Shown: piece after piece, positions 52,408 to 60,261 of the stretch | How the letters are laid out: each line of letters starts with the position of its first letter | Numbering within the stretch: position 1 is the stretch's first letter | Source of the DNA: Marmoricola sp. | GTDB lineage: Bacteria > Actinomycetota > Actinomycetes > Propionibacteriales > Nocardioidaceae | Length of the DNA: 64,000 nucleotides | Reading direction: 5' to 3' | Assembly (NCBI GenBank): GCA_025964775.1 | Contig: JAOPYE010000010.1 | Coordinates: 62,001-126,000, forward strand | Program-made: the position numbers and the translations under genes | The notes under the pieces: model-generated | Told to the model about the DNA's origin: nothing | The model's input: only the letters and a program-made list of their open reading frames with translations | Databases searched by the model: none

Positions 52408-54285
52408 GTGAGCCACTACAAGAGCAACATGCGCGACATCGAGTTCAACCTCTTCGAGGTCCTGAACCGCGACGAGGTCCTGGGCACCGGCGCCTTCGAG
52501 GCCATCGACAGCGAGACTGCGCGCACGATCCTGGGCGAGATGGACCGGATGGCGCGTGAGGACCTCGCCGCGTCGTACGAGGACAGCGACCGCAACCCGC
52601 CGGTCTTCGACCCGAAGACCAACTCCGCGCCGTTGCCGGCCGCGTTCAAGAAGAGCTACAAGACCTACATGGACTCCGAGTACTGGCGTCTGCAGATCAA
52701 CGAGGACCTCGGCGGCACGCCGGCCCCGTCCTCGCTGATCTGGGCGATGGGTGAGCTCATCCTCGGTTCCAACGCGCCGATCTGGATGTACGCCGCCGGC
52801 CCGATGTTCGCCGGCGTGGTCTGGAACAACGGCACCGAGCGCGACAAGAAGATCGCCCAGTTCATGGTCGACAAGGAGTGGGGCGCCACCATGGTGCTCA
52901 CCGAGCCGGACGCCGGTTCCGACGTCGGCGCCGGCCGCACCAAGGCGACCCTGAACGACGACGGCTCGTGGAACATCACCGGCGTCAAGCGTTTCATCAC
53001 CTCGGCCGCCAACGACATGACCGAGAACGTGATCCACCTCGTCCTCGCCCGCCCCCAGGGCATCGACGGCGTCGGCGGCCCCGGCACCAAGGGCCTGAGC
53101 ATGTTCATCGTGCCCGAGCACCGCTTCGACCTCGAGACCGGCGAGCTGACCGGCGAGCGCAACGGCGCCTACGTCACCAACGTCGAGCACAAGATGGGCA
53201 TCAAGGTCTCCAACACCTGCGAGGTCACCTTCGGCGACTCCTCGGTCGGTGGCGGCGAGGCCGCTCAGGGATGGCTCGTCGGTGAGGTGCACAACGGCAT
53301 CGCGCAGATGTTCCAGGTGATCGAGAACGCCCGGATGATGGTCGGCACCAAGGCCATCGCGACGCTCTCGACCGGTTACCTCAACGCCCTCGAGTACGCC
53401 AAGACGCGTGAGCAGGGTGCGGACCTGACCGAGTCGGCCAACAAGGCGGCGCCCCGGGTCACGATCACCCACCACCCCGACGTACGCCGGTCGCTGATGA
53501 CCCAGAAGGCGTTCGCCGAGGCGATGCGCTCGCTGGTGCTCTACACCGCATCGTGGCAGGACCAGATCCAGATCGCCGAGCACACCGGTGAGCGCAACGA
53601 GCTGGCCGAGCGGATCAACGACCTGCTGCTGCCGATCGTCAAGGGCTACGGCTCGGAGCGGTCCTGGGTGCTGCTCGGCACCGAGTCGCTGCAGACGCTC
53701 GGTGGCTCGGGCTTCCTCCAGGAGTACCCGATCGAGCAGTACGTGCGCGACGCGAAGATCGACACCCTGTACGAAGGCACCACCGCGATCCAGGGCCAGG
53801 ACTTCTTCTTCCGCAAGATCGTCAAGGACCAGGCCAAGGCGCTGGGCTACATCAACAACGAGATCGACGCCTTCATCAAGAGCGAGGCCGGCAACGGTCG
53901 CCTCAAGGTCGAGCGCGAACTGCTCGCCAAGGCGCTCGAGGACGGCGGCGCGCTGGTCAACCACATGATCGGCACCCTGATGAGCGCCGACGAGTCGGCC
54001 GAGGGCGGCAACATCAAGAACATCTACAAGGTGGGGCTCAACACCTCCCGCCTGCTGATGGTCCTCGGTGACATCGTCTGCGCCTGGCTCCTGCTCCGCG
54101 GTGCGGACGTCGCCCTGCAGAAGCTGTCGGGCGAGGTCTCGGCGTCGGACAAGGCGTTCTACGAGGGCAAGGTGGCCGCGGCGCAGTTCTTCGCCCGCAC
54201 CAACCTGCCCAAGCTCACCGCCGAGCTGGCGATCGCCGAGGCGACCGACCTCTCGATCATGGAGCTCGACGAAGCCTCGTTCTGA
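52408..54285 (+). CDS. FadE5-like acyl-CoA dehydrogenase
   Basis: A 625-residue flavoenzyme that oxidises acyl-CoA in beta-oxidation. It is longer than the classic 380-residue type, like mycobacterial FadE5 and other broad-range dehydrogenases. FAD-binding segments are visible ([32 protein letters not shown]), with the base-loop region [22 protein letters not shown]-terminal helical extension follows. The GTG start at 52408 is preferred over the upstream frame. EtfD at 35701 is its likely electron route through EtfAB. Confidence 0.95.
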   Translation: MSHYKSNMRDIEFNLFEVLNRDEVLGTGAFEAIDSETARTILGEMDRMAREDLAASYEDSDRNPPVFDPKTNSAPLPAAFKKSYKTYMDSEYWRLQINEDLGGTPAPSSLIWAMGELILGSNAPIWMYAAGPMFAGVVWNNGTERDKKIAQFMVDKEWGATMVLTEPDAGSDVGAGRTKATLNDDGSWNITGVKRFITSAANDMTENVIHLVLARPQGIDGVGGPGTKGLSMFIVPEHRFDLETGELTGERNGAYVTNVEHKMGIKVSNTCEVTFGDSSVGGGEAAQGWLVGEVHNGIAQMFQVIENARMMVGTKAIATLSTGYLNALEYAKTREQGADLTESANKAAPRVTITHHPDVRRSLMTQKAFAEAMRSLVLYTASWQDQIQIAEHTGERNELAERINDLLLPIVKGYGSERSWVLLGTESLQTLGGSGFLQEYPIEQYVRDAKIDTLYEGTTAIQGQDFFFRKIVKDQAKALGYINNEIDAFIKSEAGNGRLKVERELLAKALEDGGALVNHMIGTLMSADESAEGGNIKNIYKVGLNTSRLLMVLGDIVCAWLLLRGADVALQKLSGEVSASDKAFYEGKVAAAQFFARTNLPKLTAELAIAEATDLSIMELDEASF

Positions 54286-54301
54286 GGTCTGCCTGACTGC
54301 G

Positions 54302-54345
54302 GGTTTCGACAGGCTCAGCCACTGGTGGTTGAGCCTGTCGAGACC
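54302..54345. repeat. Palindromic repeat between convergent genes
   Basis: The arms GGTTTCGACAGGCTCA and TGAGCCTGTCGAGACC are complementary apart from one base, around a CCACTGGTGG-like centre. It lies between the fadE-like and SGNH genes and encodes the last residues of the latter (STGSTTSG). It may also terminate both transcripts. Confidence 0.8.
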
Positions 54346-55124
54346 CCTTTCTCGTTCCTGGGGTCGACCGGGCGCAGCGTCGGCCGCTTGGGCTGCGCCG
54401 TCGAGCCCGCAGCTCCGCGCCACTGCCGGTAGAGGAACGGGCCCACGAAGCTGACCAGCCAGGTGGCATCGCGCGCGACCACGCGCAGCGGCGAGAGGCC
54501 CTCGACGTCGATCTCGGCCCAGGAGTGGTCGGAGCCCGGCAGGCCCATCACCTCGGCCATGCCGGCCGCGGTCCGCGCATGCCCCTCGCTGCTCCCGTGG
54601 ATCCGGTCGTGGCTCCACATCCGCGGATCGGCGGCCAGGCGGGTCCCGAAGAGGTCCAGCATCAGTACGTCGTGCCGCGAGGCCGCCTCGACCAACCTCG
54701 CGTTCAGCTCTTCCTCGCGCGACCGCAGCCACCCCATCACCGGCAGCATCTGGGCGACGTCGGGGAACGTCATCGACACCACGTCGGAGCCGGCGGCCCG
54801 CAGCGCCGCGAAGGTCTGCTCGACCTGGTCGACGGTTTCGTCGAGGTCGTAGTCGTGGCGCAGCAGGTCGTTCATGCCGACGACCACGGAGGCCAGATCC
54901 GGCTCGAGCGCCAGCGCCGCAGGGAGCTGGACCTCCAGCACGTGCCGGGCCCGACGGCCACGCACGGCGAGGTTGGCGTAGGTCAGGTCCGGACTGGTCG
55001 TGGTGGCGAGCAGCGCCGCGAACCGGTCCGCCCATCCGCGGAGCTCGCCGTTCTCCTCGCGGTCACTGAGCCCTTCGGTCTGGGAGTCACCGAGCGCGAC
55101 GAACCGCTGGTACGCCGTTGCCAT
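54315..55124 (-). CDS. SGNH/GDSL hydrolase (tandem copy 1)
   Basis: A 269-residue hydrolase. Block I is FVALGDSQTEGL (Ser), block III is VVVGMNDLLRHDYDLDE (Asn) and block V is DRIHGSSEGHARTA (Asp, His). No signal peptide is seen. It is about half identical by eye to the copy at 55138 and more distant from 43380. Its last ten residues are encoded by the palindromic repeat at 54302-54345, so the original C-terminus may have been extended or replaced. Confidence 0.9.
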   Translation of the reverse strand: MATAYQRFVALGDSQTEGLSDREENGELRGWADRFAALLATTTSPDLTYANLAVRGRRARHVLEVQLPAALALEPDLASVVVGMNDLLRHDYDLDETVDQVEQTFAALRAAGSDVVSMTFPDVAQMLPVMGWLRSREEELNARLVEAASRHDVLMLDLFGTRLAADPRMWSHDRIHGSSEGHARTAAGMAEVMGLPGSDHSWAEIDVEGLSPLRVVARDATWLVSFVGPFLYRQWRGAAGSTAQPKRPTLRPVDPRNEKGVSTGSTTSG

Positions 55125-55137
55125 GGCCCGACCCTAC

Positions 55138-55947
55138 TCAGCCGGACAACCCCACCGGCACCAGCTGACGGACCGGTGCCGGCAGCACCCGGACGAGCTC
55201 CGGACGCTTGGGCAGCCTGCCGACGCCGGAGCCGCGACCGCGCATCTGCCGGATCAGGAACGGGGTCACGAACGTCGCGATCCACCAGAGATCCAGCCCG
55301 ACCTCGCGCGGCTCGCGCAGGCCCGGGTGCTCGGTCTGCGACCACAGGTGGTTCGAGCCCGGGAGCTCCATGAGCTCGGCCATCCCGGCCGCGATCCGGG
55401 CGTGGCCCTCGCTGCTGCCGTGGATCCGGTCGTGGCTCCACATCCGGGGATCACCCATCAGGGCCAGCCCACGGAGCTCGAGCACCTCGACGCCCTGGCG
55501 CTGGGCGGCCGCGATCAAACCCTGGTTCAGCTTGCCCTGACGGGTGTGCAGCCAGCTCAGCACGGGAAGCAGCTGGCCCAGATCGGGAAAGGTCATCGTC
55601 AGCACGCGGCACCCGGTGGCGCGCAGCGCGGCGTACACGGTCTCCATCTGCTCGACCGTCTCGTCCAGGTCGTAGTTGTGCCGGAACAGGTCGTTCATGC
55701 CGGCCGAGACGACGGCAAGATCGGGCCGCATCGCCAGCGCCGCTGGCAGCTGACGTTCCAGCACGTGGTGGGACCGGTAACCGCGCACCGCCAGGTTCGC
55801 GTAGGCCAGATCGGGACTGGTGCTCGAGGCGAGCATCTCGGCCAGCCGGTCGGCCCAACCGCAGAAGCCGGTCACGTCGTCGCCGTCGTTGAGACCTTCG
55901 GTCTGGGAATCACCGAGTGCCACGAACCGCCGGTACGCGCGCGCCAT
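55138..55947 (-). CDS. SGNH/GDSL hydrolase (tandem copy 2)
   Basis: A 269-residue paralogue of the downstream gene, with block I FVALGDSQTEGL, block III VSAGMNDLFRHNYDLDE and block V DRIHGSSEGHARIA. It has no signal peptide. The two genes are 13 bases apart, consistent with tandem duplication and co-transcription. The C-terminus is proline- and arginine-rich (RLPKRPELVRVLPAPVR). The substrate is unknown. Confidence 0.9.
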   Translation of the reverse strand: MARAYRRFVALGDSQTEGLNDGDDVTGFCGWADRLAEMLASSTSPDLAYANLAVRGYRSHHVLERQLPAALAMRPDLAVVSAGMNDLFRHNYDLDETVEQMETVYAALRATGCRVLTMTFPDLGQLLPVLSWLHTRQGKLNQGLIAAAQRQGVEVLELRGLALMGDPRMWSHDRIHGSSEGHARIAAGMAELMELPGSNHLWSQTEHPGLREPREVGLDLWWIATFVTPFLIRQMRGRGSGVGRLPKRPELVRVLPAPVRQLVPVGLSG

Positions 55948-56046
55948 GGCTCTGAAAATATCGACGCGCCCACCGGATCAGATGGGCTCCACGGGAGTGT
56001 TGGGTGAACACCGCCTGACACCTTGGGTCGTGCCGACCGGCTGCGC

Positions 56047-56622
56047 TCAGGCTGCGGGCCGTGCGCGGGGACGCGAACCGAGTGCCTCCAGGAAGCTGTC
56101 GAGCACCCGCCCGAGAGCAGGTGCCGCATCCGCGTGGATGTTCACCGGTGCCTCGGTCGGCGACGGCTCGACGGGTGTCGGCGACTCGATGAACCTGTCC
56201 AGGACCAGGTAGCCGTTGACCACGTGGCGCGCCTCCATCGACGTCAGCACCGGCCGCAGGGCGTAGTCCAGAGCCAGTGCGTGGGCGGCGCTTCCGCCGG
56301 TGGCGAGCGGGAGGACGGCCTTGCCAGAGAGGCCGAACTGCGGCATCAGATCCAGCCACGCCTTGAGCAGCCCGGAGAACGCCGCCTTGTAGACCGGGGT
56401 CGCCACCACGACTCCGTCAGCAACCTCGAGCCGCTCGATCGTGTCGCGGATCGCCGGGTCGGAGAAGTCGGCGTGCAGGAGTGCCGCGGGGGGCAGGTCC
56501 CGTACGGCGAGAAGGTCGACGGTGTGGCCGTGCCCCTCCAGGATGCGGGCGACGTGACCGAGGAGCACCGCACTGCGCGAGACCTCCATCGGACTGCCGG
56601 AGATGCCGAGGACGTGAGCCAT
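56047..56622 (-). CDS. NADPH-dependent FMN reductase (SsuE-like)
   Basis: A 191-residue flavodoxin-fold protein. The FMN phosphate loop is LGISGSPMEVSRSAVLL, and the segment GVVVATPVYKAAFSGLLKAWLD is the second flavin contact, both as in SsuE-type reductases. Such proteins supply reduced FMN to monooxygenases, often for sulphur release, but no monooxygenase is adjacent. An AT-rich promoter-like region with an inverted repeat precedes it. Confidence 0.88.
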   Translation of the reverse strand: MAHVLGISGSPMEVSRSAVLLGHVARILEGHGHTVDLLAVRDLPPAALLHADFSDPAIRDTIERLEVADGVVVATPVYKAAFSGLLKAWLDLMPQFGLSGKAVLPLATGGSAAHALALDYALRPVLTSMEARHVVNGYLVLDRFIESPTPVEPSPTEAPVNIHADAAPALGRVLDSFLEALGSRPRARPAA

Positions 56623-56634
56623 GATTTAACTGTA

Positions 56635-56646
56635 CTATTTTGATAG
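56635..56646. promoter_or_regulatory. Inverted repeat upstream of the FMN reductase gene
   Basis: CTAT-TTTG-ATAG lies 12 bases upstream of the start, in an AT-rich stretch unlike the surrounding DNA. It is a possible operator. No regulator is adjacent. Confidence 0.4.
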
Positions 56647-56712
56647 ACAATCGCCAAGTCGGGTCCTGCTTCGGCGGAAGCGCCCGTGCGAGGCAGCCTC
56701 TAGGCTGCCCCC

Positions 56713-57528
56713 ATGACCGATGCATCCCGCCTGGCCGCGTACGTCGACACGTGGCGCGAGGCCGTCGCCGAGTTCGTCGCGCTGGCCCGCGACATCCCCG
56801 AGGACCAGTGGGACACACCCACCGACCTGGAGGGCTGGAGCGTCAAGGACAACGTCGCGCACACCGCTCATCTCGAAGCCGTGCTGGCCGGCACCCCCGA
56901 GGACCCGGTGCAGGTTGCCGAGGCGCCGCACATCAAGAGCCTGACCGGTTACTACACCGAGTCGGGCGTCCTCGCCCGTCGCGGGCGGCCGATGGCCGAG
57001 CTCGCCGACGAGATCGAGCAGGCCGCCGCTACCAGGTCGGCCGAGCTCGACGCCGCCCCGCCGCTCGACGCCGCCGCCGCGCCGCCGCGCACCCCCGGCG
57101 GGGTGCCGTGGAACAACGAGACGTTGCTGGGCAACCGGCCCCTCGACGTCTGGATGCACGAGCAGGACATCCGTCGTGCGATCGGACGACCGGGCGGCTA
57201 CGACGGGGCGCCCGCGCACCACGCGATCACCCGGCTCGCCGCGGGTCTTCCGATGGTGCTGGGCAAGCGGGTGGGCCCGCCTGCGGGCACCAGCGTGCGG
57301 CTCGACGTACCGGACCCGGCGCTGAGCTGGGGTGTGGCCATCGGTGACGACGGCCGGGCCATCCCGGTCCAGGACCTGACCGACCCGACGGTGCTGATCA
57401 GCTTGTCGGCCGAGGACTTCGTCGTGCTTGCCGGTGGCCGGCGCCCGCTCGAGCAGACCTCGCCCACCTTCGCCGGCGATGCCGGGCTGGGCCGCTCGGT
57501 GCTGAGCAACCTGCGAGTGACCCCTTGA
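56713..57528 (+). CDS. Maleylpyruvate isomerase-family mycothiol-dependent enzyme
   Basis: A 271-residue member of the same superfamily as the 49462 gene. The N-terminal block has LEGWSVKDNVAHTAHLEAVL (metal His) and the second helix RPLDVWMHEQDIRRAI. A small C-terminal sterol-carrier-like domain follows (DVPDPALSWGVAIGDDGRAI). The gene's stop is inside a three-copy 12-base tandem repeat and overlaps the downstream SDR start. Confidence 0.85.
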   Translation: MTDASRLAAYVDTWREAVAEFVALARDIPEDQWDTPTDLEGWSVKDNVAHTAHLEAVLAGTPEDPVQVAEAPHIKSLTGYYTESGVLARRGRPMAELADEIEQAAATRSAELDAAPPLDAAAAPPRTPGGVPWNNETLLGNRPLDVWMHEQDIRRAIGRPGGYDGAPAHHAITRLAAGLPMVLGKRVGPPAGTSVRLDVPDPALSWGVAIGDDGRAIPVQDLTDPTVLISLSAEDFVVLAGGRRPLEQTSPTFAGDAGLGRSVLSNLRVTP

Positions 57529-57552
57529 GTGACCCCCTGAGTGACCCCGTGA
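57517..57552 (+). repeat. Three-copy 12-base tandem repeat at a gene junction
   Basis: GTGACCCCTTGA, GTGACCCCCTGA and GTGACCCCGTGA follow each other without gaps. The array holds the stop of the upstream mycothiol-type gene and the alternative starts of the SDR. Confidence 0.85.
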
Positions 57553-58463
57553 GCGGTCGCTGGACCCTGGCTGAGATGCCCGACGTGACGGGCAAGCGCG
57601 TCGTGGTCACCGGCGTCACCGCCGGGATCGGGACCCAGACAGCCCTCGAGCTCGCCCGGGCCGGAGCCGAGGTCGTCCTGGTCGCCCGCTCCGAGGACAA
57701 GCTGGCCGCCACCACCGCCCGCTTGCTCGCCGGGGTGCCCACGGCGCAGCTGCACAGCGTCCGGGTCGACCTGGCCGACCTCACCTCGGTGCGTCGCGGT
57801 GCAGCGGCAGCCGCCGAGCTGGGTCCGATCGACATCCTGATCAACAACGCCGGCGTGATGGCGTTGCCCTACAGCCGCACGGTCGACGGCTTCGAGATGC
57901 AGTTCGGCACCAACCACCTCGGGCCTTTCCTGCTCACCGGTCTGCTTCTCCCGCAGGTCCTCGAGTCCGGGAACGGACGCATCGTGGCGGTCGCCTCGCA
58001 GGCGCACCGGTTCGCACGACGGGTGCCGCTCGATGACCCCCGCACCCTGACCCGGCGGTACTCACGCTGGGGCAGCTACGCGGAGTCCAAGCTGGCCAAC
58101 CTGATGTTCACCTACGAGCTCGACCGCCGGCTCAAGGCTGCTGGTGCTCCCGCCAAGGCGCTTGTCGCGCACCCGGGCTACTCGGCCACCGAGCTCGTCG
58201 GCAAGACCGGATCGTTCGGCGGCTCGATCATGACCGTGGCAACCCGCGTGATCGGGCAGCCGGCAGAGTTCGGAGCCCTCCCGACGCTCATGGCGGCGGT
58301 TGCCGATCTCCCGGGATCGACCTACGTAGGACCGCGCGGCCCGGGCCAGTTGAGCGGCCTGCCCAAGGTGGTCCAGCCGCGACGCGGCCTCGTCCGGGAC
58401 CCGCAGGCGCAGGCGAAGCTGTGGGCGCTGAGTGAGGACGCCACCGGGATCCGCTACCCGTGA
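57525..58463 (+). CDS. Short-chain dehydrogenase/reductase (light-dependent protochlorophyllide reductase/WWOX-like)
   Basis: A 312-residue SDR from the TTG at 57525; TTG 57525, CTG 57537 and GTG 57549 are all possible and all lie in the tandem repeat. The cofactor motif is TGVTAGIG, with NNAGVM next. The catalytic Ser is in VASQAHR, and Tyr-Lys in SYAESKLAN. The C-terminus (TYVGPRGPGQLSGLP) fits the retinol-dehydrogenase-like subfamily. The stop overlaps the GNAT start (GTGA). Confidence 0.9.
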   Translation: MSDPLSDPVSGRWTLAEMPDVTGKRVVVTGVTAGIGTQTALELARAGAEVVLVARSEDKLAATTARLLAGVPTAQLHSVRVDLADLTSVRRGAAAAAELGPIDILINNAGVMALPYSRTVDGFEMQFGTNHLGPFLLTGLLLPQVLESGNGRIVAVASQAHRFARRVPLDDPRTLTRRYSRWGSYAESKLANLMFTYELDRRLKAAGAPAKALVAHPGYSATELVGKTGSFGGSIMTVATRVIGQPAEFGALPTLMAAVADLPGSTYVGPRGPGQLSGLPKVVQPRRGLVRDPQAQAKLWALSEDATGIRYP

Positions 58464-58960
58464 GCTCACTCCCCGCATTCCAGCTCCGCCCGATCCTCGC
58501 GGCCGACCATGCCGCCGTACTGGCCTGGAACGCCGAGCACGTCGAGCTGCTCTCGCCGCTGGACGCCGACGGTCTGCGCGAGCTGCTCGCGCTCGCCGAC
58601 CAGGGACTGGTGATCAGCCACAACGGAGCCGACATCGGATTCGTGATCACCTTCGCCGCGGGGTCGGCGTACCAGTCGCCGAACTTCCGGTGGTTCTCTG
58701 CTCGTCGCGATGCCTTCGGGTACCTCGACCGGATCGTCGTCGAACCGGCGGTACGGCGAGCCGGGATCGCGACGCGGGTCTACGACGCCCTCGAGGAACG
58801 TGCTCGCGACCTGGGTCCGGTGATGTGCCTCGAGGTCAACCTCGAACCGCCGAACGACGCGTCCCTGGCGTTCCACGCCCGCCGCGGCTACGTCGAGGTC
58901 GGACGCCAGGAGGCCCACGGGCATGTCGTGGCTCTGCTGGAGAAGGACCTCACAGCCTGA
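58460..58960 (+). CDS. GNAT-family N-acetyltransferase
   Basis: A 166-residue acyltransferase. The acetyl-CoA loop is DRIVVEPAVRRAGIATRVYD, with Q/RxxGxG/A in the form RRAGIA. The C-terminal strand FHARRGYVEVGRQ is also typical. The GTG start overlaps the SDR stop, making a three-gene operon (mycothiol-type enzyme, SDR, GNAT). The substrate is unknown. Confidence 0.9.
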   Translation: MSSLPAFQLRPILAADHAAVLAWNAEHVELLSPLDADGLRELLALADQGLVISHNGADIGFVITFAAGSAYQSPNFRWFSARRDAFGYLDRIVVEPAVRRAGIATRVYDALEERARDLGPVMCLEVNLEPPNDASLAFHARRGYVEVGRQEAHGHVVALLEKDLTA

Positions 58961-58969
58961 GCGAGGTAG

Positions 58970-59476
58970 TCACCGGCGCCAGGGAAGTCGCGTATTCGTC
59001 GGGCCGAGCTCGATGCCCTGGAGAACGGTCTCGTAGATCTCGCCCAGGGCGAGGACCTGTTCAGGGCTGAGCTTTCCGAAGACTGCCTGCTTGACGGTTC
59101 GCGCGTGGCCCGGAGCCACCCGCACGAGCTCGTCGTTGCCGGCAGCTGTCAGCTGCACGAGGTGGCTGCGGCCGTCCTCGGGGTGGCCGGTGCGGGTGAC
59201 CCACCCGTGTTTCTCCATCTGCTGGATCACGTAGGTCAGGCGCGTACGGGTGATGGTCAGCTGGGCGGCGAGATCGGTCATCCGCAGGCACCGATCAGGG
59301 GAGTCCGAGAGGACCACCAGGACCGAGAAGTGCTGGTGGGTGATCCCGGACTCCGAGCGGAGCTGCTGCTCGAGGATGTCCTCGACGAGCAGGACCACCG
59401 AACGGTAGAGCCGCCAGGTCGTCAGCTCGTCAGCCGAGAGCCACGGATCGTCGTCGGCATTCCGCTGTGAAGTCAC
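58970..59476 (-). CDS. MarR-family transcriptional regulator
   Basis: A 168-residue winged-helix repressor. The recognition region is LRMTDLAAQLTITRTRLTYV, and the wing is HPEDGRSHLVQLT. The GTG start at 59474-59476 has GGGAGAG upstream. It is divergent from an ECF sigma factor. Two copies of a TCCAAACTTGGA-type box between them are its likely operators. Confidence 0.92.
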   Translation of the reverse strand: MTSQRNADDDPWLSADELTTWRLYRSVVLLVEDILEQQLRSESGITHQHFSVLVVLSDSPDRCLRMTDLAAQLTITRTRLTYVIQQMEKHGWVTRTGHPEDGRSHLVQLTAAGNDELVRVAPGHARTVKQAVFGKLSPEQVLALGEIYETVLQGIELGPTNTRLPWRR

Positions 59477-59535
59477 ATCTCTCCCGTCTGTCCGTCGTGG
59501 TCTCGTCCCCGAGACGGACCCTACCCCCGGAACGT

Positions 59536-59584
59536 TCCAAGTTTGGAGTTCCTTTGCGTATTCTCATAGTACTCCAAACTTGGA
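59536..59584. promoter_or_regulatory. Paired MarR-type operators in the marR-sigma divergent region
   Basis: TCCAAGTTTGGA at 59536-59547 and TCCAAACTTGGA at 59573-59584 are exact complements of each other, and each is itself nearly palindromic. Their centres are 37 bases apart. Together they can also form a long hairpin (AGTTTGGAGT with ACTCCAAACT). Confidence 0.7.
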
Positions 59585-59646
59585 GTAACGAGGAGTTACA
59601 GGTCTCGTAAATCGTTAGACCCGTTATTGCCAGGGGGATCCCACTC

Positions 59647-60261
59647 GTGTTCACCATGACTGACCGCACCGACCTGGAGCTGCTCGAGGAGGCTCGTGGC
59701 GGCAACACCGGCGCATTTTCTGAGCTGTACTGCCGACACCGACCGGCGATGTTGGGCGTTGCTCGCCGGCTCGGTGGCCCCGGCCTGGCCGAGGATCTCG
59801 TCTCGGAGTCCGTGACGAAGATCTGGCTCAAGCTGCAGCAGGGAGAGGGTCCCCGGACCAGCTTTGTCGGCTACGCCAGCGCCGCGATTCGCAACGAGTT
59901 CTTCACCGAGGTCCGGCGCGCTCAGCGTCTGAGCTTCGTCGGCGATTCCGAGGACTGGATCCAGATCACCGACAGCGCCGTCGTCGCGCGGATCCCGTCG
60001 ACGGAGACATCGGTGCTGCACACCCTCGACGAAACGCGTATTCACCGGGCCATCGATGCCCTGCAGCCCCGTTGGCGCCATGTTCTTGTGCGGATCTACT
60101 TCGACGACGCCTCCTCGGAGCAGGTCGCCGCGGAGCTCGGATTACAGGTCAACGCGATCCACCAGCTGGCTTTCCGTGCGCGCCGCGGACTTCGCCGGTC
60201 ACTCGTGAACCAGCCCGAGCCCGTCGACCGGTCAGAGTGGTCTCGTACGATCAGCCGATGA
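59647..60261 (+). CDS. ECF-type RNA polymerase sigma factor
   Basis: A 204-residue sigma factor (201 from the ATG at 59656). Region 2 is NTGAFSELYCRHRPAMLGVA with AEDLVSESVTKIWLKL. Region 4 is RIYFDDASSEQVAAELGLQV, followed by NAIHQLAFRARRGLRRSL. No anti-sigma gene follows; instead the stop overlaps the start of a carboxyltransferase gene, so the two are co-translated. It is divergent from a MarR gene, a plausible control. Confidence 0.9.
   Translation: MFTMTDRTDLELLEEARGGNTGAFSELYCRHRPAMLGVARRLGGPGLAEDLVSESVTKIWLKLQQGEGPRTSFVGYASAAIRNEFFTEVRRAQRLSFVGDSEDWIQITDSAVVARIPSTETSVLHTLDETRIHRAIDALQPRWRHVLVRIYFDDASSEQVAAELGLQVNAIHQLAFRARRGLRRSLVNQPEPVDRSEWSRTISR

Noticed and set aside
52351..55035. 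An 894-codon minus-strand frame opposite the acyl-CoA dehydrogenase
   Set aside because: Antisense shadow with no recognisable motif; the plus-strand FadE-type gene is complete.
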